A stretch of 64,000 nt of DNA from CAZAPO01 sp044841755 (GCA_044841755.1 JAXOFM010000004.1:1-64000), one strand, 5' to 3'; positions 34,271-43,553 are shown, counted from the stretch's first letter. Notes: generated by a model from the letters alone, not told the origin. Program-made: numbers and translations.

Positions 34271-35365
34271 TTAAAATGTATGTTGCATCATAGTTACTTG
34301 GTCTCCATTGATAGTTTGTAGTCTTTTAAGCAAATCAGCGGTCATACAACTATGTACAGGAAAAACTAAAACAGTATCACCAACTTTGTAATTTTCAATG
34401 GTGTCTTCAGGTACTTTAACTACTCCGTGTTCTTGAGAAATTCCTCGTAAATAAGTGTTTGGAATTAAGTCATCCCAACCATTAGTAGTTTTTTTGGTGA
34501 GCTTTCCGAAGATGGTTCCGTATTCCTTGTCAATCATTCTGTCTTTTGATAAATGAATACCACCACCATAAATAATTAATTCGCTTTGCTTTTTATGAAC
34601 CCCAACAATTGGACATTCAAGAGCAACTGCAATATCTTCAATATAACATGAGCCTATTTGAGTTTGAACGAGATCATAGAAAACATAATTTCCAGGTCGG
34701 AGCTCATCCAGTCCTTCAAAATTTTCTGCAACACTACAGCTTGGAGTATCTCCGTAAGAAGCTATTATATTTGGATACCGATCCTTAAACTGATTTTTAA
34801 GATTTACAAGTTTATTTTTGGCTTCCTCATGAGTACTCAAAATAGCAGCTTTTCCTCTGCATTTATAGGTGTGTCCAGCATGCCCTAAAAAACCAATAAA
34901 ATTAAGTTTATCACTTCTTTTAGCAACATGAAGAAGATTTTCTATTCCTTCAATATCATAATGAACAAAACCAGCTCTATTATTTCCAATATTAATTTTG
35001 ATGTAGAAGTTAACAGAATGTTTTAAATGCTTCTGGAGATAATCAATACTGTCATCTGATTCAACCAAAATGTTTAAATTAATTTTTTTAGCAAGTTCGT
35101 TTATAGTATCAATCTCCAAAATATTAATTGGAAAAGCGACAGTAATATCATCCCAATCTTGAGCAAAATAACTAGCCATTTGGAGTGAAGAAACTGTGAT
35201 CTTGGACACTCCAACTTCCTTAAACCAACTTCCAATCTCTAATGATTGATGCGTTTTAAAGTGTGGGCGTAACATGACACCATGCTTTTGAGACTTATGA
35301 AACATGTTTGCTATGTTGCGCTTACATTTAACTTCGTCTAGAATTAAAGTTGGAGTAGTGATCAT
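34271..35365 (-). CDS. D-threonine aldolase / D-serine dehydratase-like PLP enzyme
   Basis: A 364-residue cytoplasmic enzyme of the fold-type III (alanine racemase-like) PLP family. The PLP lysine is K37 in RPHFKTHQS. NIGNNRAGF and IASYGDTPSCS line the barrel. The metal-binding pair of the DSD1/D-threonine aldolase branch is H338 and C340 in PVHSCMTADL. Members cleave D-threonine to glycine and acetaldehyde or dehydrate D-serine; the motifs do not separate the two. It is divergent from the SprT-like gene across 50 bases, and the NTF2-like gene follows in the same direction. Confidence 0.9.
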   Translation of the reverse strand: MITTPTLILDEVKCKRNIANMFHKSQKHGVMLRPHFKTHQSLEIGSWFKEVGVSKITVSSLQMASYFAQDWDDITVAFPINILEIDTINELAKKINLNILVESDDSIDYLQKHLKHSVNFYIKINIGNNRAGFVHYDIEGIENLLHVAKRSDKLNFIGFLGHAGHTYKCRGKAAILSTHEEAKNKLVNLKNQFKDRYPNIIASYGDTPSCSVAENFEGLDELRPGNYVFYDLVQTQIGSCYIEDIAVALECPIVGVHKKQSELIIYGGGIHLSKDRMIDKEYGTIFGKLTKKTTNGWDDLIPNTYLRGISQEHGVVKVPEDTIENYKVGDTVLVFPVHSCMTADLLKRLQTINGDQVTMMQHTF

Positions 35366-35377
35366 TTTGTGACTTTC

Positions 35378-35410
35378 TTTGAGTGAATATAACGATAATT
35401 TTTATTTTTG
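35378..35410 (+). promoter_or_regulatory. Promoter of the SprT-like gene, placed for a leaderless mRNA
   Basis: TTTG (35378-35381), a 21-base spacer and TATTTTTG (35403-35410) form a good -33/-7 promoter. The -7 element ends 5 bases before the ATG at 35416, so transcription should start at or next to the start codon. Confidence 0.75.
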
Positions 35411-35415
35411 TTTAG

Positions 35416-36015
35416 ATGCAAAACACGCTTCAAGAGTACATTCCAGAAAACGCTTTTCCTTTGGTCAAGGAGCTGTTAAATTATGATAATTTAGTAGTTA
35501 AAATTAAGTCTGAGCGTAAGACTAGGCATGGAGATTATAAGAGACTGCCAAATGGTAGACATCAAATTTCGATCAACTCAAATCTAAATGAATATCGCTT
35601 TTTGATCACATTGATTCATGAGATTGCTCATTTTGAAGCTTTCCGAGAGTATGGCAAGTTTATTAAGCCTCACGGTATAGAATGGAAGCGTACTTTTCAG
35701 CATTTGATGCTACCATTTTTAAATCCTGAGGTTTTTCCAGCTAATTTATTACCTTTATTAGCTAGCCATTTTAAGAACCCAAAAGCAAGCAGCGATACAG
35801 ATGCTAATCTAGCTTTGGCTTTAAAACAATATGACGAACCAAACGATAAAACATTTGTATTTGAAGTTCCTTTTGGGCAAAAGTTTAAACTGCATAACAA
35901 ACGTGTTTTTGAAATGGGAAAAAAACGAGTAAAACGATTTGAATGCATCGAGGTTAATACAGGAAAGTTGTATCTTTTCAATCCTAATGCAGAAGTTGAA
36001 TTATTACAAGATTAA
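35416..36015 (+). CDS. SprT-like zinc metallopeptidase-domain protein
   Basis: A 199-residue protein with a SprT-like domain. The zinc motif is HEIAH (H68, E69, H72), and the third ligand is probably the His in KPHGIEWKRTF. After about residue 120 comes a segment that may form a small beta domain, with FECIEVNTGKLYLF, as in SprT-like proteins with a C-terminal zinc-ribbon region. No Cys-x2-Cys pairs remain in it. SprT/SPRTN relatives process DNA-protein crosslinks in eukaryotes, while the bacterial role is poorly known. The gene abuts the mannose-1-phosphate guanylyltransferase gene with no spacing and is probably co-transcribed with it. Confidence 0.85.
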   Translation: MQNTLQEYIPENAFPLVKELLNYDNLVVKIKSERKTRHGDYKRLPNGRHQISINSNLNEYRFLITLIHEIAHFEAFREYGKFIKPHGIEWKRTFQHLMLPFLNPEVFPANLLPLLASHFKNPKASSDTDANLALALKQYDEPNDKTFVFEVPFGQKFKLHNKRVFEMGKKRVKRFECIEVNTGKLYLFNPNAEVELLQD

Positions 36016-37086
36016 ATGAACAATAATTATTACGCCATTTTAATGGCTGGAGGAGTAGGCTCTCGATTTTGGCCAGTAAGTACGCAAGAGTACCCAAAGC
36101 AGTTCCACGACATGTTAGGTACAGGAGAGACCTTGATTCAAAAAACTTTTAACAGGTTAAAAAATATAATTCCATCACAAAATATTTTCATTCTCACTAA
36201 TGAAAGATATAATGATCTGGTGCTTGAGCAATTACCAGATGTAACCAATCGACAAGTTGTTTTAGAACCTGCTATGAGGAATACCGCTCCTTGTATTTTG
36301 TATGCTGCGTTAAAGATTCAAAAGGAGAATCCAAATGCAGTTATGCTTGTAGCACCAAGTGATCATTGGATAGAAGATGAGGCTTCCTTTACTGAAAACG
36401 TTCAACAAACCTTTGATTTTTGTTCAAATAATGATGCGTTATTGACCTTAGGTATAAAACCAACTTTTCCTAATACTGGATATGGATATATTGAATATGA
36501 TAAATCTCTTGAGAAGGAAATAAAAGAGGTCTCACAGTTCAGAGAGAAACCAGATTATGAAACCGCAAAATCATTTTTAGATCAAGGTAATTTTTTATGG
36601 AACGCTGGCATTTTTATATGGAGCGTTTCAAGTGTGGTAAATGCTTTTAAGAATAATCAACCAAAATTATTTCAACTTTTTGAACAAGGAGTTGAAGTGT
36701 ACAACACCGATTTTGAAGACGACTTTATTCGAGATAATTATGCCAAAGCTGAAAATATTTCGGTTGATTACGCAATCATGGAAAAAAGCGATAATGTATT
36801 TGTGCTTCCAGCAACTTTTGACTGGAATGACCTTGGAACTTGGGGGAGTTTATATGAGAAGTTAGATAAGGATAGTCACAATAATGCAATCTTAAATGCA
36901 AAGAGTTTAGCCGAAAACGCTAAAGGAAATATTATTAGAACTAATAAAGATAAACTGGTAGTAATTGATGGGTTGAATGAATATATAATTGTTGATAAAG
37001 ATGATGTGTTATTAATTTATCCAAAAGATAAAGAGCAAGATATTAAGGAGATACAAAAGCGAATAAAGGCTAAATATGGAGATTAA
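36016..37086 (+). CDS. manC: Mannose-1-phosphate guanylyltransferase
   Basis: This enzyme makes GDP-mannose from mannose-1-phosphate and GTP for surface glycans. The 356-residue protein starts with the nucleotidyltransferase signature MAGGVGSRFWPVS, followed by EYPKQF. It also has EPAMRNTAPC, APSDHWI, the GYGYIEYD segment, FREKPDYETA and WNAGIFIWSV. It is monofunctional: the C-terminal mannose-6-phosphate isomerase cupin of longer ManC/AlgA proteins is absent. The start codon follows the SprT-like stop directly. A DUF389 gene comes 30 bases later on the same strand. Confidence 0.94.
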   Translation: MNNNYYAILMAGGVGSRFWPVSTQEYPKQFHDMLGTGETLIQKTFNRLKNIIPSQNIFILTNERYNDLVLEQLPDVTNRQVVLEPAMRNTAPCILYAALKIQKENPNAVMLVAPSDHWIEDEASFTENVQQTFDFCSNNDALLTLGIKPTFPNTGYGYIEYDKSLEKEIKEVSQFREKPDYETAKSFLDQGNFLWNAGIFIWSVSSVVNAFKNNQPKLFQLFEQGVEVYNTDFEDDFIRDNYAKAENISVDYAIMEKSDNVFVLPATFDWNDLGTWGSLYEKLDKDSHNNAILNAKSLAENAKGNIIRTNKDKLVVIDGLNEYIIVDKDDVLLIYPKDKEQDIKEIQKRIKAKYGD

Positions 37087-37116
37087 TTTCTATATTGAGT
37101 AATCAAGTATTAATAA

Positions 37117-38622
37117 ATGGAAGAGAGCAAATTCAATTTTACTGAAGAAGAAAATAATAAAGAACAAGCCGTTCAACAATCTAAAGAAGCAGTACGTCAA
37201 GGTGCTAAGGGTTTGTGGCAAAGTACAAAAGTGTTTTTGACAGAGTTGCTTGACTTTCGTCAGGATACAGATAGAGAAGCTACAATTGATGCAATTAAAG
37301 GCGATATACCTTTTAAAGGTGCTACTGCTTGGATTTTGATATGTTCTATTTTTGTGGCGTCAGTTGGATTGAATGCTAATTCGACAGCAGTAGTTATTGG
37401 AGCAATGTTAATTTCTCCTTTAATGGGACCAATCCTTGGTGTTGGCATGTCTATTGCTTTAAACGACATTGATACATTAAGACGTTCAATGATCAACTTA
37501 GCTACGATGATCGTGCTAAGTTTAATTACTGCTTTTCTCTTTTTCTATTTTTTTCCTTTAAACGAAGATACTTCAGAGTTACTTGGAAGAACTCGTCCAG
37601 ATATCCGCGATGTATTAATCGCCTTTTTTGGTGGTTTGGCACTTATAATTGCCAGAACCAAAAGGGGTACAATCGCTTCTGTAATATTTGGAGTAGCCAT
37701 TGCTACAGCCTTAATGCCTCCGTTGTGTACCGCTGGTTACGGTTTAGCTAAGGCTTTGAGTGGAGAAACAACGATTAATTTAAAAGGAGAGATTGTTACT
37801 GGATTGGACTATGCATTGGGAGCTATGTACTTGTTTACCATTAATACTATATTTATTGCCTTGGCAACATTTCTGGTGTTGAAGCTATTGCGTTTTCCTA
37901 TGCTTAAATATGCTAATTCAAAGCGTAGAAAATTTATTGCTCGTGTAGCTACTGTTTTAGCTATTGTAGTGATGATTCCAGCAATTTGGACATTTATAAC
38001 TGTGCTTGGTGAAAGTCAATTTAATCATGATGCAAAAAAGTTCATTAGTAAAGAACTTGAAGGGTTGCCTAATAAAGAGTATATCAAAAAGAATGCGACT
38101 ACTGTTTATGATCCTGAAAATGGATCGTATATAGAATTAATAACTTTTGGCTCTGATAAAATTGAAGAGGACACGCGCAAAGTTCTTGAAAGTAGATTTG
38201 TTGATTACCCTAAATTAGTAGGAGCAGAGCTTAAGGTTAATCAAGCAACTTTTAGAGAGGTGAATAACTTAGAGTATATGGAAGAATTGCGTTATCGTGA
38301 TTCGTTGGATTTACTTTCACAACAGCAAAAAATAATCTTTTTAGAAGATAAAGTTGCGCAACTTTCTAAATTGGAAAGAGATCAAATTCCATTTGTTCAG
38401 GTTACTGAAGAAGCTCAGGTTTTATTTAACAGAATTTCTCAAATTTCATATTCGAAAGAGGTAACTACCAATTTTCAAAAGTTGGATACACTAGCGGTAT
38501 TTACAATTAAGTATCATGATTCGATTGCTACTCCTCAGAGTATTCTTGATGATAACTTAAAATTAGGAAATTGGTTAAGAGAAAGGTTGGAATTAGATAC
38601 TTTGGTAATTAAGAATAGATAG
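37117..38622 (+). CDS. DUF389 membrane protein
   Basis: A 501-residue inner-membrane protein of the DUF389 family. After a charged N-terminus (about 1-65) come some six to seven hydrophobic segments between about 66 and 300. They contain the family hallmark ISPLMGPILGVGMSIA, followed by the GGLALIIARTKRGT and IATALMPPLCTAGYG stretches. The last 200 residues are hydrophilic with a coiled-coil-like part (LLSQQQKIIFLEDKVAQLSKLE). No biochemical role is established for the family, and a transport function is only a guess. It converges with the ABC ATPase gene, with 4 bases between the ends. Confidence 0.9.
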   Translation: MEESKFNFTEEENNKEQAVQQSKEAVRQGAKGLWQSTKVFLTELLDFRQDTDREATIDAIKGDIPFKGATAWILICSIFVASVGLNANSTAVVIGAMLISPLMGPILGVGMSIALNDIDTLRRSMINLATMIVLSLITAFLFFYFFPLNEDTSELLGRTRPDIRDVLIAFFGGLALIIARTKRGTIASVIFGVAIATALMPPLCTAGYGLAKALSGETTINLKGEIVTGLDYALGAMYLFTINTIFIALATFLVLKLLRFPMLKYANSKRRKFIARVATVLAIVVMIPAIWTFITVLGESQFNHDAKKFISKELEGLPNKEYIKKNATTVYDPENGSYIELITFGSDKIEEDTRKVLESRFVDYPKLVGAELKVNQATFREVNNLEYMEELRYRDSLDLLSQQQKIIFLEDKVAQLSKLERDQIPFVQVTEEAQVLFNRISQISYSKEVTTNFQKLDTLAVFTIKYHDSIATPQSILDDNLKLGNWLRERLELDTLVIKNR

Positions 38623-38626
38623 GTTT

Positions 38627-39394
38627 TTAGCCTTTTTCTTCTTGGTACATTTTACGAACTTTTTTAAACAGTTCGGAAGAGTAAACAAAATCGGTAACGG
38701 CTTCATTGTCTGTCCTAAAAATAGTTTCTTTTGAACCTTCCCAAGCTTTATGACCATGTTGTAGAAATACGATTTTCTCACCAATTTCCATTACAGAGTT
38801 CATATCATGTGAGTTAATTACTGTAGTAATGTTATACTCATCTGTTATTTCTTGAATCAAGTTGTCAATTACTATAGCCGTTTTTGGATCTAAACCTGAA
38901 TTAGGTTCATCACAAAACAAATACTTTGGATTGTTAACAATGGCTCGAGCAATAGCTACACGCTTTTGCATTCCACCTGAAGCTTCACTTGGCATTTTAT
39001 AATGAGCATCTGCTAAGTTCACACGCTTTAAAACAAAATCTACACGATCTTCCATTTCGCTTTTACTCATTTTGGTAAACATACGTAATGGGAACATCAC
39101 ATTTTCTTGAATGGTCATAGAGTCAAAAAGAGCACTACCCTGAAAAACCATTCCTATTTCTGACCTTAAATCAATTTTTTCATCATCCGAAAGATTTGAG
39201 AATATCTTTCCATCATAAGATATTGATCCTTCTTCATATTCAAACAACCCTAACAAGCATTTTAAAAAAACAGTTTTCCCAGAACCACTTTGTCCAATCA
39301 CCAAACTAGTCTTCCCATTCTCAAAAGAAGTACTGATTCCTTTTAGGATATGAGCATCACCAAACGATTTGTGTAAACCTTTCACTTCTATCAT
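38627..39394 (-). CDS. ABC transporter ATPase, MlaF type
   Basis: A 255-residue ATPase with Walker A GQSGSGKT (34-41), Q-loop in MVFQGSALFD, signature ASGGMQKRVAIARA, Walker B YLFCDEP and the H-loop in NSHD. EPNSGLDP is characteristic of the MlaF/TTG2A group, which powers phospholipid movement between inner and outer membranes. The start overlaps the end of the permease gene by one base, so the pair is translationally coupled. No MCE-domain (MlaD) partner is adjacent, so the substrate-binding component must be elsewhere. Confidence 0.92.
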   Translation of the reverse strand: MIEVKGLHKSFGDAHILKGISTSFENGKTSLVIGQSGSGKTVFLKCLLGLFEYEEGSISYDGKIFSNLSDDEKIDLRSEIGMVFQGSALFDSMTIQENVMFPLRMFTKMSKSEMEDRVDFVLKRVNLADAHYKMPSEASGGMQKRVAIARAIVNNPKYLFCDEPNSGLDPKTAIVIDNLIQEITDEYNITTVINSHDMNSVMEIGEKIVFLQHGHKAWEGSKETIFRTDNEAVTDFVYSSELFKKVRKMYQEEKG

Positions 39395-40131
39395 TATCCT
39401 AGTAGCATATCAGTTAATATATAGTTGATAAGTATAATCACCACACTCGTCCATACAAACGAAGTTGTACTTGCTTTACCAACTTCTAGAGCTCCACCTT
39501 TCATATAAAATCCATGAAAAGCAGGAATAGTGGCTAAAATAAAAGCGAACACAAAAGTTTTGATGAATGAATATGTCATATGAAACGCATCAAAATCCAT
39601 CTGAATTCCGTTAACATAATCCTCAAGAGAGGTGTAGCCTCCATAAACACAAGCTGCCATACCTCCTAAAATACCAAGAAACATTCCAATGGCAATGGCA
39701 AATGGATATAGCATCATGGCAACAGTTTTTGGAAAAACTAAATAGTTCAATGGGTTTATTCCCATTACTTCAAGAGCATCTATTTGCTCTGTAACGCGCA
39801 TAGTTCCAATACTGGAAGTAATGAATGAACCAACTTTACCAGCCATAATTATTGATGTGAACGTTGGAGCAAATTCTAATATTACAGATTGTCTTGTTGC
39901 AAAACCAACTAAGTATTTTGGAATTAACGGATTGCTAATATTTAAAGCAGTTTGAATAGTAATTACTCCACCAACAAAAAATGAGATAAAGGCAACAATA
40001 CCTAATGAGCCAATAACTAAATCATCAATATCTTTTAAGATCAGGCCTCTCATTACCGACCATTTGGTAGGCTTACGGAACATGTCCTTGATCATTAAAA
40101 AATAAAGCCCAATATTGCTAAGGTAAGTCAT
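39394..40131 (-). CDS. ABC transporter permease, MlaE type
   Basis: A 245-residue membrane protein with about five hydrophobic segments. The MlaE family pattern is clear: GGVITIQTALN, LEFAPTFTSIIMAGKVGSFITSSIGTM with TEQIDALEVMGINPLNYLV, and the end FVWTSVVIILINYILT. MlaE forms the membrane channel of the retrograde or anterograde phospholipid transporter that maintains outer-membrane asymmetry. It is co-transcribed with the ATPase gene and divergent from the phosphatase gene. Confidence 0.92.
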   Translation of the reverse strand: MTYLSNIGLYFLMIKDMFRKPTKWSVMRGLILKDIDDLVIGSLGIVAFISFFVGGVITIQTALNISNPLIPKYLVGFATRQSVILEFAPTFTSIIMAGKVGSFITSSIGTMRVTEQIDALEVMGINPLNYLVFPKTVAMMLYPFAIAIGMFLGILGGMAACVYGGYTSLEDYVNGIQMDFDAFHMTYSFIKTFVFAFILATIPAFHGFYMKGGALEVGKASTTSFVWTSVVIILINYILTDMLLG

Positions 40132-40209
40132 GAATAAAAAGTTACCGCTAAAGTAAAAAAATACTCCTATTATTTAATTTATTATTAATATAAGATTGAC
40201 CAAAAATAG

Positions 40210-40217
40210 TATTTTTG
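40210..40217 (+). promoter_or_regulatory. -7 promoter element for the phosphatase gene
   Basis: TATTTTTG matches TAnnTTTG, 25 bases before the ATG at 40243. Using this promoter places the TTG at 40222 at the very edge of the transcript, which supports the downstream ATG as start. Confidence 0.5.
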
Positions 40218-40242
40218 ATTTTTGGATAAATCTAGTGTTAAT

Positions 40243-41889
40243 ATGAAGAAATTCATTTTTGTTATAATAGGCCTTTTATTGAGCTTTGTTGTTAAAGCTC
40301 AAAATGATTCTACCAATACAACAGATACTCCAAAATTGGTTGTTGGAATTGTGGTTGATCAAATGCGATACGAATATTTAACAAGATTTCAACATAGATA
40401 TGGTGAAGGAGGTTTCATGCGATTAGTAAATGAAGGGTTTAATTGCAAGAATAACCATTTTAATTATGTTCCAACGTTTACAGGTCCAGGTCATGCTTCG
40501 GTATATACAGGAACAACGCCTAAGTATCATGGTGTGATTTCAAATACATGGTATGACAAAGAGATAAAGAAGAGTGTTTATTGTGCTGGTGATGATAAGG
40601 TTAATTCTGTAGGTACAGAAGGTGATGCAGGAAAAATGTCGCCTCATAGAATGAAAACCACAAGTTTTGCTGATGAAAACAGACTGTTTACGCAAATGCG
40701 GGGAAAGTCAATAGGAATTTCAATAAAGGATCGTGGTGCAATTCTTCCTGCTGGACATACGGCAAATGCAGCATATTGGTTTCATGGTATGAATGAAGGG
40801 AATTTCATTTCAAGCACACATTATATGGAAGAACTTCCTCGATGGGTCACTAAGTTTAATATAGGTGATAATGTCGAAAAGTATTTGCAAACTTGGAATA
40901 CGTTATACGATATTTCAACTTACGTTGAAAGTGGAAATGACCTTAACGAATTTGAAGGGGGCTTTAGAGGGAAGGAAACTGCAACTTTTCCATATGATCT
41001 AAAAGCTTTGAGTGAGCAAAACGGAGGGTTTGATATTTTAAAATCAACCCCATTTGGAAATAGTATATTGACCGATTTTGCTATTGCTGCAATTGAAGGT
41101 GAGGATTTAGGAAAAGACGAAATAACTGATGTGTTAGCAATAAGCTACTCAAGTCCAGATTATATTGGTCATAATTTTGGAGTTAATTCAAAAGAAGTTC
41201 AAGACAACTACTTAAGGTTGGATAAAGATCTTGAAAGACTATTTAATGAGCTTGATAGCAAAGTAGGAAGAGGAAATTATACCGTTTTCCTGACTGCTGA
41301 TCATGGTGCAGTTCACGTGCCAGCCTATTTGAAAAGTCTTAAAATACCGGCCGGTTATATAAGTTCTACTCAAACAAGAGCTAGGTTTAGAAATTTCTTA
41401 AATGAGAAGTATGGTAGTGCAGACCTAGTTGAAAATGTTAGTAATAATCAAGTTTTTTTAAACAGATCTAAACTTACAGAGTTAGGATTGGACCTACAAG
41501 AAGTTCAAGAAGCAATAGTCAATGAAATTATTAACTATAGGAGCATTGATAAGGCCTACACATCCTATGCCATGTCAAATACTTCATTTAGTCATGGTAT
41601 TGAAAAATTGTTGCAAAACGGATTTAACCAAAAGCGTTCTGGAGATGTGATTTATGTATATGATCCTGCAACTATTTCTTATAGTATGACTGGTTCTACA
41701 CATGGTAGTGGTTTGAATTACGATACGCATGTGCCATTACTTTTTTATGGAAGCGGAATTAATCAAGGAAGTACTTATAACAGGACTAGAACCATTGATA
41801 TTGCACCTACTATTTCTGCCTTATTAGGAATCAACTTTCCAAATGGGAATACTGGGCAGCCATTAGGTTTCGTACTGAAAGAAGATTAA
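40243..41889 (+). CDS. PafA-like alkaline phosphatase
   Basis: A 548-residue exported phosphatase of the alkaline phosphatase superfamily. A signal peptide (MKKFIFVIIGLLLSFVVKAQ) decides the start at 40243. The first metal Asp is in GIVVDQMRYEYL (D39). The probable Thr nucleophile is in the YVPTFTGPGHASVYTG segment (T78 or T80). The later metal sites are in SSPDYIGHNFG, LTADHGAVHVP and MTGSTHGSG. This is the layout of the Bacteroidetes PafA monoesterases, which release phosphate from organic esters and are not tied to phosphate starvation. The stop codon overlaps that of engB on the other strand by 3 bases. Confidence 0.9.
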   Translation: MKKFIFVIIGLLLSFVVKAQNDSTNTTDTPKLVVGIVVDQMRYEYLTRFQHRYGEGGFMRLVNEGFNCKNNHFNYVPTFTGPGHASVYTGTTPKYHGVISNTWYDKEIKKSVYCAGDDKVNSVGTEGDAGKMSPHRMKTTSFADENRLFTQMRGKSIGISIKDRGAILPAGHTANAAYWFHGMNEGNFISSTHYMEELPRWVTKFNIGDNVEKYLQTWNTLYDISTYVESGNDLNEFEGGFRGKETATFPYDLKALSEQNGGFDILKSTPFGNSILTDFAIAAIEGEDLGKDEITDVLAISYSSPDYIGHNFGVNSKEVQDNYLRLDKDLERLFNELDSKVGRGNYTVFLTADHGAVHVPAYLKSLKIPAGYISSTQTRARFRNFLNEKYGSADLVENVSNNQVFLNRSKLTELGLDLQEVQEAIVNEIINYRSIDKAYTSYAMSNTSFSHGIEKLLQNGFNQKRSGDVIYVYDPATISYSMTGSTHGSGLNYDTHVPLLFYGSGINQGSTYNRTRTIDIAPTISALLGINFPNGNTGQPLGFVLKED

Positions 41890-42491
41890 TGATCTTTTAG
41901 CTCTTGATTAATAGAGTCGATATAACTTAAAAGTTCATCACGACCAATTTTTTTAGAAGACGATGTAACAAAATAGTTGGGCATTTCTTCCCAAGTTTCT
42001 AACATAATAGACTTATAGTCCTCAACGTGATTCTCAATAGCATTTGGCTTTAATTTATCAGCCTTTGTAAAAATTATTGAAAACGGAATCATGTTCTCAC
42101 CAAGCCATTGCATAAACTCAAGATCAATAGGTTGAGGTTTGTGCCTAATATCAACCAACACAAACGCAGACACTAACTGCTTTCGTTTTTCGAAATAAGC
42201 AGTTATGAATTTCTGAAAAACCTTTTTTGTTACTTTGGAAACTCTTGCGTAACCATAACCAGGTAAATCAACTAAGTGCCAATTCTTATTAATGATAAAA
42301 TGATTAATAAGCTGAGTTTTTCCTGGCCTTCCCGATATCTTTGCTAAACTTTTACGTTCTGTAAGCATATTAATCAGAGATGACTTCCCAACATTGCTTC
42401 TTCCAATAAATGCATATTCTGGAATATCGGTGTTAGGGCACTTTGCAACATCTTGGTTGCTCACTACAAATTCAGCTGATTTTATTTTCAT
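41886..42491 (-). CDS. engB: Ribosome-biogenesis GTPase EngB/YihA
   Basis: EngB is a small GTPase needed for assembly of the large ribosomal subunit. The start at 42491 (MKIKSAEFVVSN) is preferred to 42524, because the longer version runs into the upstream hydrolase gene. The result is 201 residues, the usual length. Guanine-binding motifs are G1 GRSNVGKSS, G3 DLPGYGYA and G4 TKADK, with G5-like TSSSKK. The alpha/beta hydrolase gene ends 8 bases upstream, so the two form one operon. Confidence 0.95.
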   Translation of the reverse strand: MKIKSAEFVVSNQDVAKCPNTDIPEYAFIGRSNVGKSSLINMLTERKSLAKISGRPGKTQLINHFIINKNWHLVDLPGYGYARVSKVTKKVFQKFITAYFEKRKQLVSAFVLVDIRHKPQPIDLEFMQWLGENMIPFSIIFTKADKLKPNAIENHVEDYKSIMLETWEEMPNYFVTSSSKKIGRDELLSYIDSINQELKDH

Positions 42492-42499
42492 AGGAAGAA

Positions 42500-43264
42500 T
42501 TAAAATTTTCTTTCCTTCAACCAATCAAAAAGAATTTCGTTGAAAAGTTCAGGGTGCTCCATCATTGCAGCATGTCCACATTTATCAATCCAGAACAAAT
42601 CAGAATCTGGTAACAATTCATGGAATTCTTCAGCTACATCTGGAGGGGTAACATTATCATTTTTTCCCCAAATAATGCAGGTTGGAGTATGCATTTTAGG
42701 TAAATCCTTTGCCATATTGTGTCTAATGGCACTTTTTGCAATGGCTAGTGTTTTAACTAGTTTGTTTCTGTCATTTACCGTAGCATAAACTTCATCAACA
42801 ATCTCTTTAGTTGCAACAGCTGGATCATAGAAAACATCTTGTGCTTTTTTCTTAATTACCTCATAGTCGCTGCGCTTGGTATAACCACTTCCCATAGCAC
42901 TTTCATATAAGCCTGAACTGCCTGTTATAACGAGTGCTTTAACTTTTTTATGGTATAGTTTGGTGTGATATAATCCAATATGACCTCCAAGTGAATTACC
43001 TAATAAAATCACTTCGTCAAAACCCTTAAAATCAATAAATTCTTTTAAGTATTTCGCAAAACTCTTAACATTAGTTTTTAAGAGTGACATGGTATAAATT
43101 GGAAGTTCTGGGATGACAATTTTATAGCCATTTTGACTAAAGAAATCAGTAACTCCATCAAAGTTACTTAATCCACCCATGAGCCCATGAAGAATAATAA
43201 TTGGTGTTCCTTCTCCTACCTCAATATAGCTATAATCTCCTTCCTTTTTTAAAGTATGGGTCAT
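42500..43264 (-). CDS. Alpha/beta-fold hydrolase
   Basis: A 254-residue cytoplasmic hydrolase. The oxyanion-hole motif is HGLMGG near residue 26. The nucleophile Ser is in LGNSLGGH, the acid is probably the Asp in WGKNDNVTPP, and the catalytic His is in CGHAAMMEHPE. This matches the family of C-C bond hydrolases and esterases. The substrate is unknown. It is the first gene of a two-gene unit with engB, a pairing of no known functional meaning, and its start region faces the mraZ promoter region. Confidence 0.9.
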   Translation of the reverse strand: MTHTLKKEGDYSYIEVGEGTPIIILHGLMGGLSNFDGVTDFFSQNGYKIVIPELPIYTMSLLKTNVKSFAKYLKEFIDFKGFDEVILLGNSLGGHIGLYHTKLYHKKVKALVITGSSGLYESAMGSGYTKRSDYEVIKKKAQDVFYDPAVATKEIVDEVYATVNDRNKLVKTLAIAKSAIRHNMAKDLPKMHTPTCIIWGKNDNVTPPDVAEEFHELLPDSDLFWIDKCGHAAMMEHPELFNEILFDWLKERKF

Positions 43265-43514
43265 GTTAATGTTGTGGTTTCAATCAATGGCAAATCTACA
43301 CATTTTTATTTTAAGAAATAGAATAGGCTTCTAACAAAGTCTTACTGCTAAATGTGTCTTGAATGACAGTCTTTTTTTTTGATTTACCCCACTTTTTAAC
43401 ACTACATGTTAATTAATAAAAAGGCGTGTGTAATTATCTGATTGTCAGAAAATACCACAAATAAACCAATTGCATTTAACCGAAATAATTGGTGTTTTGC
43501 AGAATTTTATCAAC
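43265..43514. other. Non-coding region upstream of the dcw cluster
   Basis: About 250 AT-rich bases between the divergent hydrolase gene and the MraZ operator. Apart from a small TCTGA/TCAGA inverted repeat near 43440 and a nine-T run at about 43371-43379, no gene, RNA or promoter stands out. Confidence 0.6.
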
Positions 43515-43544
43515 AAAGTGGTATAAAGTGGTAAAAAGTGGAAA
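43515..43544 (+). promoter_or_regulatory. MraZ operator: three 10-base repeats
   Basis: AAAGTGGTAT, AAAGTGGTAA and AAAGTGGAAA follow one another with a strict 10-base period (GTGG at 43518, 43528 and 43538). MraZ is known to bind such direct repeats of a TGG(G) core before its own operon and to repress it. Here the repeats occupy the -33 region of the mraZ promoter. Confidence 0.9.
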
Positions 43545-43553
43545 TATTTTTAT

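Noticed and set aside
42492..42524. Longer engB start
   Set aside because: The extra 11 residues lie mostly in the coding end of the upstream hydrolase gene, and MKIKSAEF is a typical family start.
43360..43380. T run at about 43371 as a terminator
   Set aside because: The flanking arms pair poorly, and no plus-strand gene lies immediately upstream whose transcript would end there.
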